From positions 39,148-103,147 of the forward strand of contig NZ_BAABFL010000135.1 in the NCBI RefSeq assembly GCF_039540975.1: DNA of 64,000 nucleotides, read 5' to 3'. Below the pieces are notes generated by a model that did not search any database, was not told the DNA's origin, and saw only the letters and a list, made by a program, of their open reading frames with translations. The position numbers and the translations under genes are program-made. Numbering within the stretch: the first letter of the stretch is position 1; each line of letters opens with the position of its first letter. Shown here one piece after another: positions 63,104-64,000 of this stretch. The DNA is from Kistimonas scapharcae. GTDB taxonomy: Bacteria; Pseudomonadota; Gammaproteobacteria; Pseudomonadales; Endozoicomonadaceae.

Positions 63104-63447
63104 TGTCGGCTGTTGATTATGATTGTGACCGGACCGTGGATTTCTGGTTCTTGTGACAGGTGTTGCCTGTGTCCGGGTCGGTTGGTGCAGCGCGATATTC
63201 TCTTTGTTACCTGCATTCTACGGAGGGGAGAGCTACGGGTTCTGTTGTTATTGCGACAGCTAGTTTCGCAATAAAGACATTTGGTAGGGATTTCCACGTA
63301 GCCACACCCAGAACGCGACATCTGGCTAGCCACTAAATTGCCTGATATGTCATATGGAACTAACAGAATTTGTTACCAATACCTTTTCACATTAATTGTC
63401 AAACTCATGGTGGAGCAATCATCCAGAATTTAAAAAGGACTTTTTCA
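63104..63447. other. Intergenic gap between the ast operon and the SET-like gene
   Basis: This 344-bp non-coding region presumably holds the leftward ast promoter and the promoter of the AT-rich gene on the right. No ArgR box or sigma consensus was identified with confidence. A reading frame open from 63370 is only the upstream extension of the SET-like gene. Confidence 0.5.
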
Positions 63448-63951
63448 ATGCAAATTGAGCACAAAAGAGACAGACATTTTATGGATTTCCTGCGTGCTCA
63501 CTTGCCAAGCACACTGGAATCGCCCGCTACAAAGCCCACCTTTGCCGCTAACGTTAAGGTAGACATTGTTGATAATCAGACTCTCAGCACACCATTATCT
63601 CCCGCGCCTTCCAGTAATGTAGCATCGAAAACCATCAGCGATTTTGAACAGGTATTGCAACTGCTTGATGAAAACAGGTATGACCAGATCAGATTGAAGC
63701 AAGAGGAAGAGGAGCATGTTGATTCACTGAAATCCCCCCGATTTCAGCACTACGGCTATGACGGAAATACATACGTTAGTGATGAAGGTGTTGTTGACAC
63801 CGAAGGAAAAGGGGTCAAATGTGCACGCCATTTCGCAAAAGGAGAAAAAGTCGGTGACTACGAAGGTGAACTTGTATACAGAATCCCTGACCACCTTGAT
63901 CATTCACGACCTAAAAAATACCTGATTACCACTGTGGCTCAGCCAGCTTGA
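63448..63951 (+). pseudogene. SET-domain-like protein, truncated (probable disrupted gene)
   Basis: The frame gives 167 residues. An N-terminal region (1-110) without recognised domain is followed by the start of a SET-type lysine methyltransferase domain at about 118-155: GKGVKCARHFAKGEKVGDYE then GELV. The rest of SET, including the NHxC/S-type and Tyr motifs, is missing. After KKYLITT the sequence changes abruptly from AT-rich to GC-rich and stops within four or five codons. ATG 63448 has AAGGA 9 bases upstream. SET proteins in bacteria are mostly found in host-associated species and are thought to be acquired from eukaryotes. Confidence 0.65.
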
Positions 63952-64000
63952 GAAGCCTTGCTGGCATGGGGCAGGTTCGCGCAGCCATGTAACCCAGCCT
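63932..64000. mobile_element. Possible edge of an inserted element
   Basis: From about 63932 the sequence becomes GC-rich and unrelated in character to the interrupted SET-like gene. A 6-bp inverted repeat GCCAGC/GCTGGC (63942-63947 with 63960-63965) lies close to the junction. Only about 69 bases are visible, so the element type cannot be named. Confidence 0.35.

Overview
The window looks like the chromosome of a marine or host-associated gammaproteobacterium, possibly Oceanospirillales-like; that placement is a guess from gene content. Base composition is moderate, with some AT-rich patches, and most genes sit in tight, often overlapping operons. No rRNA, tRNA, CRISPR array or complete insertion sequence was seen.

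Layout. (1) 1-2800: enolase with its terminator, and a divergent GntR/UTRA regulator separated from it by about 420 bp holding five TGGTAT/ATACCA half-sites. (2) 3000-38300: one uninterrupted block encoding an almost complete flagellum of the lateral / Flag-2 / secondary type. It runs motY, a lafK-like sigma-54 activator and fliEFGHIJ (+); flgBCDEFGHIJKLMN (-); flgA (+); fliC, fliD, fliS, a fliT/lafD-like gene, fliK, fliL, fliA, motA and motB (-); then fliQR-flhBA-fliMNOP (+). Hook and basal body, export gate, switch, stator, sigma-28, anti-sigma factor, chaperones and one flagellin are all present. flrA/fleQ, flrB, flhF, flhG and chemotaxis genes are absent. The only activator has a receiver domain without the phosphorylatable Asp, and FliM lacks the usual N-terminal CheY-binding peptide. 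This suggests a self-contained flagellum controlled by a LafK - sigma-28/FlgM cascade.

(3) 38300-45840: a 670-bp AT-rich gap, a solitary fused type I methyltransferase/specificity-like protein with degenerate catalytic motifs, a convergent QEGLA-motif metallopeptidase-like protein (DUF1704), an MgtC-family membrane protein and a large MscK/KefA-type mechanosensitive channel. (4) 46335-55590: a type IV pilus minor-pilin operon in the fimU-pilV-pilW-pilX-(small exported protein)-pilY1-pilE order. Its PilY1 is very large (2025 residues) because about 800 residues of coiled coil plus four EF-hand-like loops sit inside the C-terminal part.

(5) 55597-63103: a BrnQ-type branched-chain amino acid transporter, then an arginine-succinyltransferase (ast/aru) locus read leftwards: M20 peptidase-like deacylase, astA paralogue, DUF1338 protein, second astA paralogue, astD. 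astB, astC and astE are not here; the M20 enzyme is a candidate substitute for AstE. (6) 63448-63951: the N-terminal part of an AT-rich, SET-domain-like eukaryotic-type gene that is cut short at a sharp change of sequence character at about 63932, probably by an inserted element that continues beyond the window.
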